Shown here: positions 1 to 7,471 of the stretch, one piece after another
How positions within the stretch are numbered: position 1 is the first letter of the stretch
How the letters are laid out: every line of letters begins with the position of its first letter
Source: UBA6016 sp964568395
GTDB lineage: Bacteria; Campylobacterota; Campylobacteria; Campylobacterales; UBA6016
Direction of reading: 5' to 3'
Length of the DNA: 31,112 nucleotides
Assembly: GCA_964568395.1 (NCBI GenBank)
Contig: CAZMPN010000020.1
Span: forward strand, 1 to 31,112
Notes under the pieces: generated by a model
What the model was told of the DNA's origin: nothing
Seen by the model: only the letters and a program-made list of their open reading frames with translations
Databases searched by the model: none
Translations under genes and position numbers: made by a program

Positions 1-100
1 GACCGGTCTCCATAGGGTGCTCAAGTATCGCGTCCACCTGGATTATGTCGCCTATGTTGTAAGTTTTCGGTTTTGTCTTTATCATTACGCTTCTTGCCAT
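1..100 (-). CDS. soxZ: SoxZ, sulfur-carrier complex subunit (partial, N-terminus only)
   Basis: Only the first 33 codons are inside the window; the gene leaves at the left edge. The translation begins MARSVMIKTKPKTYNIGD and continues to a HPMETG segment, which is the usual N-terminus of SoxZ. SoxZ is the small periplasmic partner of SoxY; together they carry sulfur intermediates on the SoxY C-terminal cysteine during thiosulfate oxidation. It lies 54 bases after soxY on the same strand, the usual gene order, and has a GGAT-type ribosome site just upstream of the ATG. It has no signal peptide, as expected, because SoxZ is exported together with Tat-exported SoxY. soxA and soxB probably follow outside the window (inference). 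Confidence 0.93.
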   Translation of the reverse strand, partial: MARSVMIKTKPKTYNIGDIIQVDAILEHPMETG

Positions 101-154
101 CTTAAATCCTTTGTATTATTTATTCGTATCTTAGTCTCGTATGCAAGGCCGTTA

Positions 155-601
155 TCAGCCGCAACCGCCGATTGTTACTTTTACGTTTTTAACGTCTTTA
201 AGGAAGGTACCGTTTGAAAGTTCGGCCACTACGAATACGTCTTGGCTTTTCGCAAGCTTCGTTCTGGTAGAGAAGTAGGCCTTGCCGTTTGCCGGGGTCA
301 GGTTTACTGTGATTATCCTAGGCGTAGGATTGCCGGCGGCGTATAGATGTATGGCCTTTACGTAGTTGCCCTCTTCCATAGGATGATTGACTTCCACTTT
401 CAGCGGAACCACTTGTCCGTTTTCCGCGATTGCCGGAGCCACAAGAGAAGCCACGCCTGTTTTTGCGCCTTTGGAGCCTACTATTTTGGATATCTGCTCT
501 TCTGCGCCAAGTTCAGCCGCAAGCGCTTTTAGCGGACTAGTGGCTACTAGCGCCAGGGAGGCCATGATGCTCATATTTTTTATAAACTCTCTTCTTTGCA
601 T
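155..601 (-). CDS. soxY: SoxY, thiosulfate-oxidation carrier protein
   Basis: A 148-residue protein that starts with a twin-arginine signal (RREFIK at residues 3-8, hydrophobic core, likely cleavage after ALA near residue 29). It ends in the SoxY swinging arm, TIGGCG, with the substrate-binding cysteine at residue 147, one before the end. In the Sox pathway this cysteine is conjugated to thiosulfate by SoxAX and the product is hydrolysed by SoxB. The tail is GGCG, one glycine shorter than the GGCGG often seen. The gene sits 17 bases after soxX and 54 bases before soxZ, so the three are very likely co-transcribed. Confidence 0.95.
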   Translation of the reverse strand: MQRREFIKNMSIMASLALVATSPLKALAAELGAEEQISKIVGSKGAKTGVASLVAPAIAENGQVVPLKVEVNHPMEEGNYVKAIHLYAAGNPTPRIITVNLTPANGKAYFSTRTKLAKSQDVFVVAELSNGTFLKDVKNVKVTIGGCG

Positions 602-618
602 AAAAAATCCTTTTTAGT

Positions 619-1176
619 TTATTTTTTGTCAGCGAATATATATGACACAAGGTCGCATATTTCGCTTTCGTTCATTAGCTTTGTGGTAAGGTTTACCGTC
701 ATAGCCGTATCTTTGTTGTCTATTCTAGGATCGGCTATTTTTTGGAATACCCACTGTGCGTTTCTGGCGCCAGTCTTTACATATATCTCATGGTACTTTG
801 AAAGATCCGGCCCTATGTTTCCGTAACCGTTGGCTTTTTCTATCTGATGGCACGCTACGCAGTTGCCGAAGTTTTTATCTTTCGGATAATCCATGCCGTA
901 TTTCGACGATACGTTGGATTCGTTGTTCAGTTCATTGAAAAAGAGCTTTCCCCTCTCTACCGAAGCCTTATCTGTTTTTACGCAATTTGTCGGCATCGCA
1001 TATGTCTTTGCTTCGCCCAGAAGGTCGCTGTTTAGCGTCTTTAGGCCGTCCGGCGCCTCTATGGGACTAGACGCGACCGTCGCACCGTCCATAGATGCGG
1101 CACACCCAGCCAAAAATAGAGCCGAAGCGCCGATACAACCTAGCGCCAAAGCCCTGATTTTCGTGCTTTTACTCAT
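619..1176 (-). CDS. soxX: SoxX, monohaem cytochrome c subunit of SoxAX
   Basis: A 185-residue cytochrome. A lipoprotein-type signal ends in LAGC (Cys25), so it may be lipid-anchored in the periplasm. One haem site, CVACH, is at residues 106-110, followed by GNIGPDLSKY; Met159 or Met168 near the C-terminus is a candidate axial ligand. Extra cysteines are at 65 and 174. SoxX pairs with SoxA to load thiosulfate onto SoxY and receives the electrons. I chose the ATG at 1176 over two in-frame GTGs just upstream because AAGGAG lies five bases before this ATG. First gene of the sox operon, with its own promoter. The family call rests on length, the haem context and the adjacent soxYZ. Confidence 0.9.
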   Translation of the reverse strand: MSKSTKIRALALGCIGASALFLAGCAASMDGATVASSPIEAPDGLKTLNSDLLGEAKTYAMPTNCVKTDKASVERGKLFFNELNNESNVSSKYGMDYPKDKNFGNCVACHQIEKANGYGNIGPDLSKYHEIYVKTGARNAQWVFQKIADPRIDNKDTAMTVNLTTKLMNESEICDLVSYIFADKK

Positions 1177-1228
1177 CACCACTCCTTAAAAAAAGTTATA
1201 CAAAGCCACCTGTCTTGTATTGAAAAAA

Positions 1229-1264
1229 ATTATAGACATCCCTGCGTAAAAAATGCGTAAAAAA
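1229..1264 (-). promoter_or_regulatory. Putative sox promoter with tandem repeat
   Basis: On the minus strand a TATAAT -10 box lies at 1234-1229, giving a leader of about 45 bases before soxX. Just upstream, two perfect 11-base direct repeats (TGCGTAAAAAA read on the plus strand) lie head to tail at 1243-1253 and 1254-1264, covering the -35 position. This placement suits an activator or repressor site, but no regulator can be named. Confidence 0.55.
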
Positions 1265-1354
1265 ATGAAGATTTATTTGTATTTTTTATATTACAATTTT
1301 TACTTATCGATGAATAAATAAAACAAATATTTATAAGTTGATGTGGATTTACGG

Positions 1355-1374
1355 CTCCCCGGCAAAAGCCGGGA
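1355..1374 (-). terminator. Possible weak terminator after the rhodanese gene
   Basis: A GC-rich hairpin, CCCGGC-TTTT-GCCGGG on the minus strand, lies about 15 bases after the rhodanese stop codon. A good U-run does not follow on this strand, so termination may be incomplete and transcription could continue into soxX. The 212 bases between the two genes hold only this hairpin and the sox promoter region. Confidence 0.4.
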
Positions 1375-1388
1375 CGCTCTTTTGCGGA

Positions 1389-2057
1389 TTAATTTTTTGA
1401 AGCGGTAGTGGTAAGTCCGACAGAGCGCCAATCTTGAACTCCGCCTCTATACCAAAGTATTTTATCTCGCGGATAGCCGATTTTGATTAGCGCGTCTATC
1501 GCCTGCGGGGATTGTCCGCACCATATGCCGTTACAAAAAAAGAGGACGGTCTTGGCTTTCGAAAAGTCGTACCTACCGTCCCTCTCCGATACTCCAAGGG
1601 CGGCAAAATGGCCTTTTAGCTCCTTATCGAACTTTTTTTGCTGTACGAAATGCACGAACGGCATATTGACCGCCCCTGGAATCGTGCCGGATTCAAACCA
1701 GCTTGCCAGTCTGGTATCTACGAAGACATACCTTTTTTTATCGCTTTGCATTTTTTGCAAAAACTCTAATGTCTCAAGCTCTCCGTATGTCTCTACGCCG
1801 TCTATTTTTACTGGCGACACATACCCCATGAAATTAGCAAAACTGTTCCTACACTCTTGCGGCAAGGAGTCGGCCGCATATCTGCCGCTCCATGCATTTT
1901 TGGCGTTTTGGTCAAACTCTAGGCATTTTTCGTTTATATCTCTCTTGACGATAATTTTTTTGCCTTCAATTTGAACCTCAACACCCTTATCCTGCAACGA
2001 AGCGTCGATAGCAAACAGATACGTGGCCAAAAGCAGCGGCATGAAAAAACGTTTCAT
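1389..2057 (-). CDS. Secreted rhodanese-domain protein
   Basis: A 222-residue protein with a Sec signal peptide (MKRFFMPLLLATYLFAIDA) and a rhodanese fold. VFVDTR at 111-116 and the GTIPGAVNMPF stretch near 124-134 are typical, and the active loop CNGIWCGQS places the catalytic cysteine at 175. A second cysteine at 180 lies inside the loop, and Cys45 and Cys69 in the N-terminal extension could form a disulfide. Rhodaneses move sulfane sulfur between donors and acceptors such as thiosulfate. It follows the porin by 8 bases and ends the tsdA-porin-rhodanese operon next to sox, so a role in periplasmic sulfur transfer is likely (inference). Exact substrate unknown. Confidence 0.85.
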   Translation of the reverse strand: MKRFFMPLLLATYLFAIDASLQDKGVEVQIEGKKIIVKRDINEKCLEFDQNAKNAWSGRYAADSLPQECRNSFANFMGYVSPVKIDGVETYGELETLEFLQKMQSDKKRYVFVDTRLASWFESGTIPGAVNMPFVHFVQQKKFDKELKGHFAALGVSERDGRYDFSKAKTVLFFCNGIWCGQSPQAIDALIKIGYPRDKILWYRGGVQDWRSVGLTTTASKN

Positions 2058-2065
2058 TTTGCGTC

Positions 2066-3499
2066 TCAGAAGTTATAGTTTAGTATCAAATTGTGGATCG
2101 CCATATCCACCTTTTTGAACGTATAGTTGTATGGATTGGCGCCGCTTTCATAAGTTTCGCCGGTAGCGTATTTCCTTGCCATCAGGTATTCAAGCTCTAA
2201 TCCTTTTAATGCGCCTTTGAACTTATAAAAAACGTCTACGTTGAACTGCGCATAGCTAGGCATGCCGTATTTGTTTAGTATCGCGTTTTTGACGTCCGGC
2301 TTGTAGTATCTGCCGTATCCTATCGTGCCGCTAAGCCCGTCAAGACCTACGGATTTGAAATCTTGGTCATATGTAAGCAGCCATGCGGTAGCGCCGCCGC
2401 TACCTTCGGTTCTCTCTCTTTTTTGGAAAGTAAAGAACGGCTCCTTGCCCCACTCTCTAGGAAATATAAATCTCCCCTTATTGGTGGTTTTGGTCGCAGC
2501 CAAAGCCAGCAATCCGTCCCTATAGCCAAGGCCGGCCTTGGCGCCGTAGCTTTCGCTTCTTTCGCCTTTTAGCATAAGAGACTTGGCTTTTTGGGCGCTG
2601 GTCGCATTCGCGACGTTATCTTCGCTATTACCCCCGTCACCCACCTCGTTTTCGGCCATATATTGCGCTCCGGCCACCACTCTGAAATCACCGTATCTTC
2701 TATCGTAGTTGCCTTCGAAATATGCGATATTGAAGATATTGTCGACATAGTAGTCCCAAAGCTCAAGTTTTGTATTTTTTATACCGCCGTAAGCCAAAGA
2801 CGCTATATACACGCCGTTACTTGAAGTGTTGCCGTTATTGTATGCGTAAGGCGTCGCCGTAGTTCCCGGAAGCGGGGTACTGCCCATGTCGTAGCCGCCC
2901 TGACCTATGGAGTTGCCGACACTCTTCCAATCCGGAGTATTCCTGACCGCAAAAGCGTTGATAAACCCGAGGTTGACGGTAAAATCTTTCATCTCCTTGC
3001 TGTCAATCCAGGCGCCCTGCGCTAATGTCGGTATCATCCTGCCGTCTTGAGGGTTTATAAAAGGTGTACTCAGCTTCATCCTGCCCACCGTGGCTTTTGT
3101 CTTTGAAACCTGATACTCCAAATACGCCTCGCCGAGGAGCGTTACGTCCCTATTGTTCAGGTCTGTTGAGTCTACGAGTCCGGCAACATACCTGCTGTTT
3201 TTTGCGGGAGTTCCCGTGCCGCTTTGGGTAGAGGTCGCGGATACGTTTCTATTGATAAACTGTGTGTGATAGAAAGCGGCCCCGGCCTTAATTCCATAAA
3301 GCGGGGCGGTCTCATATTTAAGCTTGCCGCCTATCGCGGAACCAAAATAGTCTCTTGTATCGTTTCTGTTATCTTCATCCATGAAGTAGTATCTTATCTG
3401 TCCGCTAGCCTTTCCTTCCTTGAATGCGCCCGACAAATCGCTTGCCGCAAATAGCGAGCCTGCGGCGACGATGCTTAAAACTAAAAATTTCTTGTTCAC
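2066..3499 (-). CDS. OprD-family-like outer-membrane porin
   Basis: A 477-residue protein with a signal peptide ending near residue 19 (SLFA-AS), a body rich in alternating aromatic and polar residues typical of a beta-barrel, and a terminal phenylalanine (LILNYNF) like the outer-membrane insertion signal. The start resembles the OprD-type porins that are common in Campylobacterota (GKASGQIRYYFMDED, then GSAIGGKLKYETAPLYG). Such porins pass small solutes. Its place between tsdA (15 bases upstream) and the rhodanese gene (8 bases downstream) suggests uptake or release of thiosulfate or tetrathionate, but this is inferred from position only. Confidence 0.85.
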   Translation of the reverse strand: MNKKFLVLSIVAAGSLFAASDLSGAFKEGKASGQIRYYFMDEDNRNDTRDYFGSAIGGKLKYETAPLYGIKAGAAFYHTQFINRNVSATSTQSGTGTPAKNSRYVAGLVDSTDLNNRDVTLLGEAYLEYQVSKTKATVGRMKLSTPFINPQDGRMIPTLAQGAWIDSKEMKDFTVNLGFINAFAVRNTPDWKSVGNSIGQGGYDMGSTPLPGTTATPYAYNNGNTSSNGVYIASLAYGGIKNTKLELWDYYVDNIFNIAYFEGNYDRRYGDFRVVAGAQYMAENEVGDGGNSEDNVANATSAQKAKSLMLKGERSESYGAKAGLGYRDGLLALAATKTTNKGRFIFPREWGKEPFFTFQKRERTEGSGGATAWLLTYDQDFKSVGLDGLSGTIGYGRYYKPDVKNAILNKYGMPSYAQFNVDVFYKFKGALKGLELEYLMARKYATGETYESGANPYNYTFKKVDMAIHNLILNYNF

Positions 3500-3514
3500 T
3501 CTATTCCTTTTAAA

Positions 3515-4471
3515 TTATTTATACATCTTTTTATACGGTCCGTATCTGTGCTCTTCCACGTCGAACGAATCGTCATACGGAGGAACATCCATATCTACCG
3601 GTTTTACCCTTCTGTCCGGAAAGTCCGCCTCCCTGTTTGCAAATACAGGTCTTTTGTGCGACGGCTGATTCATAAAGGCAGCGACATCGAAAGCCTCTTC
3701 ATCGGTCAGCGTCGCATTCCCTTTCGGCATGTTGCCTTTTATATACTGTGCGGCTTTTATTAGCCTATACATACCGGCTCCGGTATTATATGAGTCGTCG
3801 CCCCATAGCGGAGGAAACATATATCCGCCGGCGGCAGGGTCGTTTTTGACGCCTTCACCATTGGCGCCGTGGCACATAGCGCATTTCTCGACATATATTT
3901 TTTCGCCTTTTTGCGGACTGGCGGCCCTATCCGGCAGATTTATTTTCACAAGACCTTGCCCTTCGACATTCGCCCCGACCGGAACCCCGACCGAGAGCCA
4001 CTTCATATAGGTGACTATCGCCTTCATCTCTTTGGAGTTATCCGGCAGCGCTTTGCCGTTCATGCTTCTTAGCATGCAGCCGTTAATTCTGTTCTGTATC
4101 GTCGCGATACCGTCGGCTCTTGCCTGATACTGGGGAAACCTGGCGTGTATGCCGACGAATCCGGCCTGGTTTTTGACGGTTCCGCCTTCGGCGTGACAGC
4201 TGCTGCAGGAGTAGTTGTTCCCGGCGAACCTCATTTTTTCGTCTTTAACATTCGGGCCTATGATGCCGTATGTCTGCGTTAGTAGTTTTTTGCCGTAACG
4301 GACAAGGTTTCCGTATTCGTTATTAGGGAGTTTCGATTCATCCGGCAAGACCCATTTGACGGTGGTTTTCGGATGCCCTTCGTCTGCTTTTTGCTTCTCG
4401 ATTGACGTATCGTAAGCAAATAGACATGAGGCAGCCGCGATCAAGATGGACGCCGCAACTATAGGTTTCAT
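3515..4471 (-). CDS. tsdA: TsdA-type dihaem cytochrome c (thiosulfate dehydrogenase / tetrathionate reductase)
   Basis: A 318-residue periplasmic protein with a signal peptide (about residues 1-19) and two haem sites, CSSCH at 89-93 and CAMCH at 197-201. The stretch NRINGCMLRSMNG holds Cys132, which fits the unusual cysteine ligand of haem 1 in TsdA. GNMP at 246-249 offers Met248 as ligand of haem 2, more like the Campylobacter enzyme than the lysine-ligated Allochromatium one. The tail (FPDRRVKPVDMDVPPYDD, then EEHRYGPYKK) is also TsdA-like. The family joins two thiosulfates into tetrathionate or runs the reverse reaction. First gene of a three-gene operon, with AAGGA six bases before the ATG. 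SoxA was considered and rejected because of these motifs. Confidence 0.87.
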   Translation of the reverse strand: MKPIVAASILIAAASCLFAYDTSIEKQKADEGHPKTTVKWVLPDESKLPNNEYGNLVRYGKKLLTQTYGIIGPNVKDEKMRFAGNNYSCSSCHAEGGTVKNQAGFVGIHARFPQYQARADGIATIQNRINGCMLRSMNGKALPDNSKEMKAIVTYMKWLSVGVPVGANVEGQGLVKINLPDRAASPQKGEKIYVEKCAMCHGANGEGVKNDPAAGGYMFPPLWGDDSYNTGAGMYRLIKAAQYIKGNMPKGNATLTDEEAFDVAAFMNQPSHKRPVFANREADFPDRRVKPVDMDVPPYDDSFDVEEHRYGPYKKMYK

Positions 4472-4500
4472 TATCTTTCCTTTTGTTGATATTATTATGA

Positions 4501-4506
4501 ATTATA
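4501..4506 (-). promoter_or_regulatory. Putative -10 box of the tsdA operon
   Basis: TATAAT on the minus strand, 30 bases upstream of the tsdA ATG, in AT-rich DNA. A TTTACA lies 20 bases further upstream, a wide spacing for a -35 box. This would start the tsdA-porin-rhodanese transcript. Confidence 0.6.
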
Positions 4507-4609
4507 GATGCATAGTGTAAATTGGATGTAAACTTTTACGATTTTTCCCATCGCGGCAAAGAGGCGTTCGGCTGTACGCTTTTAAGCCATCACGGCAAAC
4601 AATTTTTCA

Positions 4610-4638
4610 GTATTATTACAAATATTAAACAATAATAC
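4610..4638. promoter_or_regulatory. Inverted repeat upstream of the APC permease
   Basis: A perfect 8-base inverted repeat, GTATTATT at 4610-4617 and AATAATAC at 4631-4638, separated by 13 bases. The right arm contains TAATAC, a possible -10 box, 23 bases before the chosen start codon of the permease. The position suits an operator for a dimeric regulator, but AT-rich DNA can give such repeats by chance. Confidence 0.35.
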
Positions 4639-4660
4639 AAAAAAGTAAAGGGTTTTGCGG

Positions 4661-6034
4661 GTGAGGGAGCTTTTCAGAAAAAAGATACACAACCATCAAG
4701 GGGTAATGACGAGAAGACTGGGCGTATTCGAGCTTAGCATGCTTGGGATCGGCTCCGTGATAGGCGCCGGGATTTTCGTCATAACCGGACAGGTCGCCGC
4801 TACTATGGCCGGCCCGGCCATAGTAGTTTCGTTTTTGCTTGGAGCCGTAGCGATAGGCGTCTCCGCGCTTATGTACGCAGAGCTATCCACCGCTTATCCG
4901 GTAGCCGGAGGAGCCTACGCGTATACCTACGCTACGGCAGGAGAGCTGCTGGCATGGCTTGTCGGATGGAATCTGTTGCTGGAGTACGGCCTCATAGTTC
5001 CGGCGATAGCGTCAGGCTGGTCCGGATATTTTAGGAGATTCGTGGAAGAGAATTTCGGCGTATCGTTTTTGCAAGCTATCTCCGGAGCTTACAACCCTGC
5101 GGCCGGAACCTATTTCGACCTGTTTGCGTTTTTGATTACGGCAGGAGCGTTCGTACTCATAGCCAGAGGGGTGAGCGCAAGCGCAAAAGTAAACTCCGTG
5201 ATAGTCGTCTTAAAGCTGCTGGTGCTGGGGCTTTTCGTACTTTTCGCCATACCTTACTTCGACGCGTCGAATCTGCAAAACTTCATGCCGTTCGGCGTTG
5301 AAGGCATCTGGAAGGGCGCGGCGCTTTTGGTGTTTGCATATCTAGGCTTTGACGCGGTAGCTACGATGGCCGAAGAGGTCAAAAACCCTCAAAAAACGCT
5401 GCCGAAAGGCCTGATAATAGCGATGGGGATCTCCACCATTTTGTACATAATAGTCGGCTTTATGCTAACGGCCATAGTACCGTTTCACAAACTAAACGTA
5501 CCCGACTCGCTGGCGTTTGCCATGTACGAGGTAGGCGAACCGACCGTGGCCAGCGTAATAGCCCTCGGCGCCGTAGTTACGATAACGACGGTCATAATAG
5601 CCCATGGAATGGCGTTTACCAGAGTTTGCTACGCCCTATCCAGGGACGGATTGCTGTTCAAGCCTTTTGGCCAACTGCACGCAAGATTCGGAACTCCGCT
5701 TAAGGCCACCATAGCCTCAGGCTTCGTGCTTAGCCTTATAGCGGCGCTCGTTCCGCTAAAAACTCTCGCGGAGCTTATCAATATCGGCACCCTGTTCGCC
5801 TACCTGATGGTGGCCGTATCGCTGGTCATAGCTCGAAAGCGGACGGTGGAGAGAGCGTTTAAGATGCCGGCCATGAAAATACTGCTGCCGCTCAACGTGG
5901 CGCTGATATTCTTCATGCTCTCCGGCCTTGGAATAGACACGTGGATAAGATTTTTCGTATGGTCTGCGGTAGGCGTAGCCATATATTTCTACTACGGCAA
6001 GAAAAATAGCCTTCTGGCGACAAAAGCAGAGTAG
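4661..6034 (+). CDS. APC-superfamily amino-acid permease, cationic-transporter-like
   Basis: A 457-residue inner-membrane transporter with about 12 hydrophobic segments. LSMLGIGSVIGAGIFVITG near the N-terminus is the first helix of the APC fold with the GxG substrate loop. PVAGGAYAYTYATAGELLAWLVGW and AYLGFDAVATMAEEVKNPQKTLP are typical of the CAT/YfnA group, which carries cationic or broad-range amino acids with protons. I chose GTG at 4661, eight bases after AAGGG, rather than the in-frame TTG at 4655; an ATG at 4706 would cut off the conserved LFRKK start. It converges on the second permease, with only three bases between their stops. Substrate cannot be read from the sequence. Confidence 0.88.
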   Translation: MRELFRKKIHNHQGVMTRRLGVFELSMLGIGSVIGAGIFVITGQVAATMAGPAIVVSFLLGAVAIGVSALMYAELSTAYPVAGGAYAYTYATAGELLAWLVGWNLLLEYGLIVPAIASGWSGYFRRFVEENFGVSFLQAISGAYNPAAGTYFDLFAFLITAGAFVLIARGVSASAKVNSVIVVLKLLVLGLFVLFAIPYFDASNLQNFMPFGVEGIWKGAALLVFAYLGFDAVATMAEEVKNPQKTLPKGLIIAMGISTILYIIVGFMLTAIVPFHKLNVPDSLAFAMYEVGEPTVASVIALGAVVTITTVIIAHGMAFTRVCYALSRDGLLFKPFGQLHARFGTPLKATIASGFVLSLIAALVPLKTLAELINIGTLFAYLMVAVSLVIARKRTVERAFKMPAMKILLPLNVALIFFMLSGLGIDTWIRFFVWSAVGVAIYFYYGKKNSLLATKAE

Positions 6035-6058
6035 CCGCTAGGCCTCTGTTTTGTTTTC
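6027..6058 (+). terminator. Probable terminator of the first permease
   Basis: Inverted repeat CAGAG (6027-6031) and CTCTG (6044-6048), with an inner TAGC-C-GCTA stem, followed by TTTTGTTTTC. It overlaps both stop codons of the converging permease genes, so it is embedded in coding sequence. Confidence 0.55.
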
Positions 6059-7453
6059 GCGGTTTATTTTTTTGAAATATAGATAGATAGGCGCGCCAAG
6101 AGCCATCAGGCAAAGCCCCGCCATCGATTCAAACGGCCTCGTATACACCGCATTTACCACTATCACCAGACAAAACCCTATAAATATCAAAGGTACGTAC
6201 GGATAGCCGAAAGTAAGGCTCAATTCGCCTCTCATCTTTAGCCTAATTACGGCAAGCGCTCCGAGTCCGTAAAATATGAAAGCGGCGAAGATAAGCATAT
6301 CCGTCAGCTGATCGAAGCTGCCGCTAATAATCAAGAGGGAGGCCCATATCATCTGCCCCGTGAGAGATACATGCGGCGTCCTATAGTTTACATGAACCCT
6401 TGAGAACGGTTTGAAAAAATATCCCTCTTTTGACATCTGATAATAAACCCTTGCCGCGGACATCGTGCTAGCCTGCGTGGAGCCGAACGTGGACACCATG
6501 ATAAGCGCCGATATCGTTATCGTTCCGATGCCACCCAGCACTACGGTTGCCACCTCTACGGCGGCTATTTTACCCTCCTCTTTTGACAGGGCCGCAAAGT
6601 CCGCTGGAGTAAGCACCTGCAAATAAGCGTAATTTACGACGGAGTACAAAAGCATCGTAAGGGCGGTTCCGGCGATAATCGCGATAGGTATGTTTCTTGT
6701 CGGGTTTTTGAATTCGCTCGCCATATTCGTGATATTGACCCAGCCGTCATACGCCCAAAATGCGCCTAGCATCGCCGCAAAAAATGCGCTTATCTTTATG
6801 AAGTTGCCGCTCTCCTCTATGCTAAAGGCGGCCATCTCCCGTGACGCAGCAACATCTTGCGGAGCGCTATAGGAAAGTCCAAGCGCTATCAAAAGCAGGA
6901 TTCCTAGTATTTTTGCGCCGGTAACTATATTGCTAAGCCATCCGCCGCCCCTTACGCCCCTTATATTAAAAAGCGTCAAGAACAAAAGGGCGGATACGGC
7001 TATGATTTTGACCGTTGCGTTCTTGAACGGAAATATGACGCCGGCGATGTTTATATCGGCGTACGAGTCGAGTGTGGACGGTACGGAAAAAAGCGCCGCC
7101 AGCGATTCGGCGAATACATACGCCATCGACGCTATCGAGGCCGTGGAGATAACCGTAAAGAAGCTCCAGCCGTACATAAAGCCGAAAAAATCCCCGAAGA
7201 CGTTTTTTAGATACTGAAACTGTCCCCCGGCCTCTTTTGTGGTCGTGGCTAGGGATGCGAAGCTAAAGGCTCCGAGCATCGTAATTACGCCGGCCGTAAT
7301 CCACGCCAACAGGATAAGAGTACCGTCCATAAGCTCGGCCGACATCGGCGTTATTTTCTTAAAAACACCGGAACCTATCATATTACCGGCTACGAGCAGT
7401 ATGGCGGTACCCAGCCCCAACACCTGGAGCAAAGAAGGCTCTTTTTTATCCAT
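6038..7453 (-). CDS. APC-superfamily permease, LAT/SteT-like amino-acid exchanger
   Basis: A 471-residue inner-membrane protein of about 12 helices. GTAILLVAGNMIGSGVFKK is the first APC helix, FAAMLGAFWAYDGWVNITNMASEFKNP is characteristic of the LAT branch (SteT-like serine/threonine exchangers), and FGSTQASTMSAARVYYQMSKEG is the helix-8 region. AGGA lies six bases before the ATG. It starts only 18 bases after the stop of the histidine kinase gene and on the same strand, so it is very likely the last gene of the Cache-regulator-kinase operon. That places an amino-acid exchanger under the same control as a sensor system. The actual substrate is unknown. Confidence 0.87.
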   Translation of the reverse strand: MDKKEPSLLQVLGLGTAILLVAGNMIGSGVFKKITPMSAELMDGTLILLAWITAGVITMLGAFSFASLATTTKEAGGQFQYLKNVFGDFFGFMYGWSFFTVISTASIASMAYVFAESLAALFSVPSTLDSYADINIAGVIFPFKNATVKIIAVSALLFLTLFNIRGVRGGGWLSNIVTGAKILGILLLIALGLSYSAPQDVAASREMAAFSIEESGNFIKISAFFAAMLGAFWAYDGWVNITNMASEFKNPTRNIPIAIIAGTALTMLLYSVVNYAYLQVLTPADFAALSKEEGKIAAVEVATVVLGGIGTITISALIMVSTFGSTQASTMSAARVYYQMSKEGYFFKPFSRVHVNYRTPHVSLTGQMIWASLLIISGSFDQLTDMLIFAAFIFYGLGALAVIRLKMRGELSLTFGYPYVPLIFIGFCLVIVVNAVYTRPFESMAGLCLMALGAPIYLYFKKINRENKTEA

Positions 7454-7471
7454 CTACATTCCTAATTTAAG

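Noticed and set aside
1351..1388. Strong intrinsic terminator between rhodanese and soxX
   Set aside because: The hairpin is clear, but the T-rich tail lies on the plus side rather than the minus side; listed only as a weak terminator.
1483..1974. Open frame of 163 codons opposite the rhodanese gene
   Set aside because: The rhodanese frame has a signal peptide and active-site loop; the opposite frame has no such support.
3515..4471. The dihaem cytochrome as SoxA
   Set aside because: It lies upstream of soxX rather than after soxZ, and the NRINGCMLRSMNG segment, GNMP site and C-terminal tail are TsdA features.
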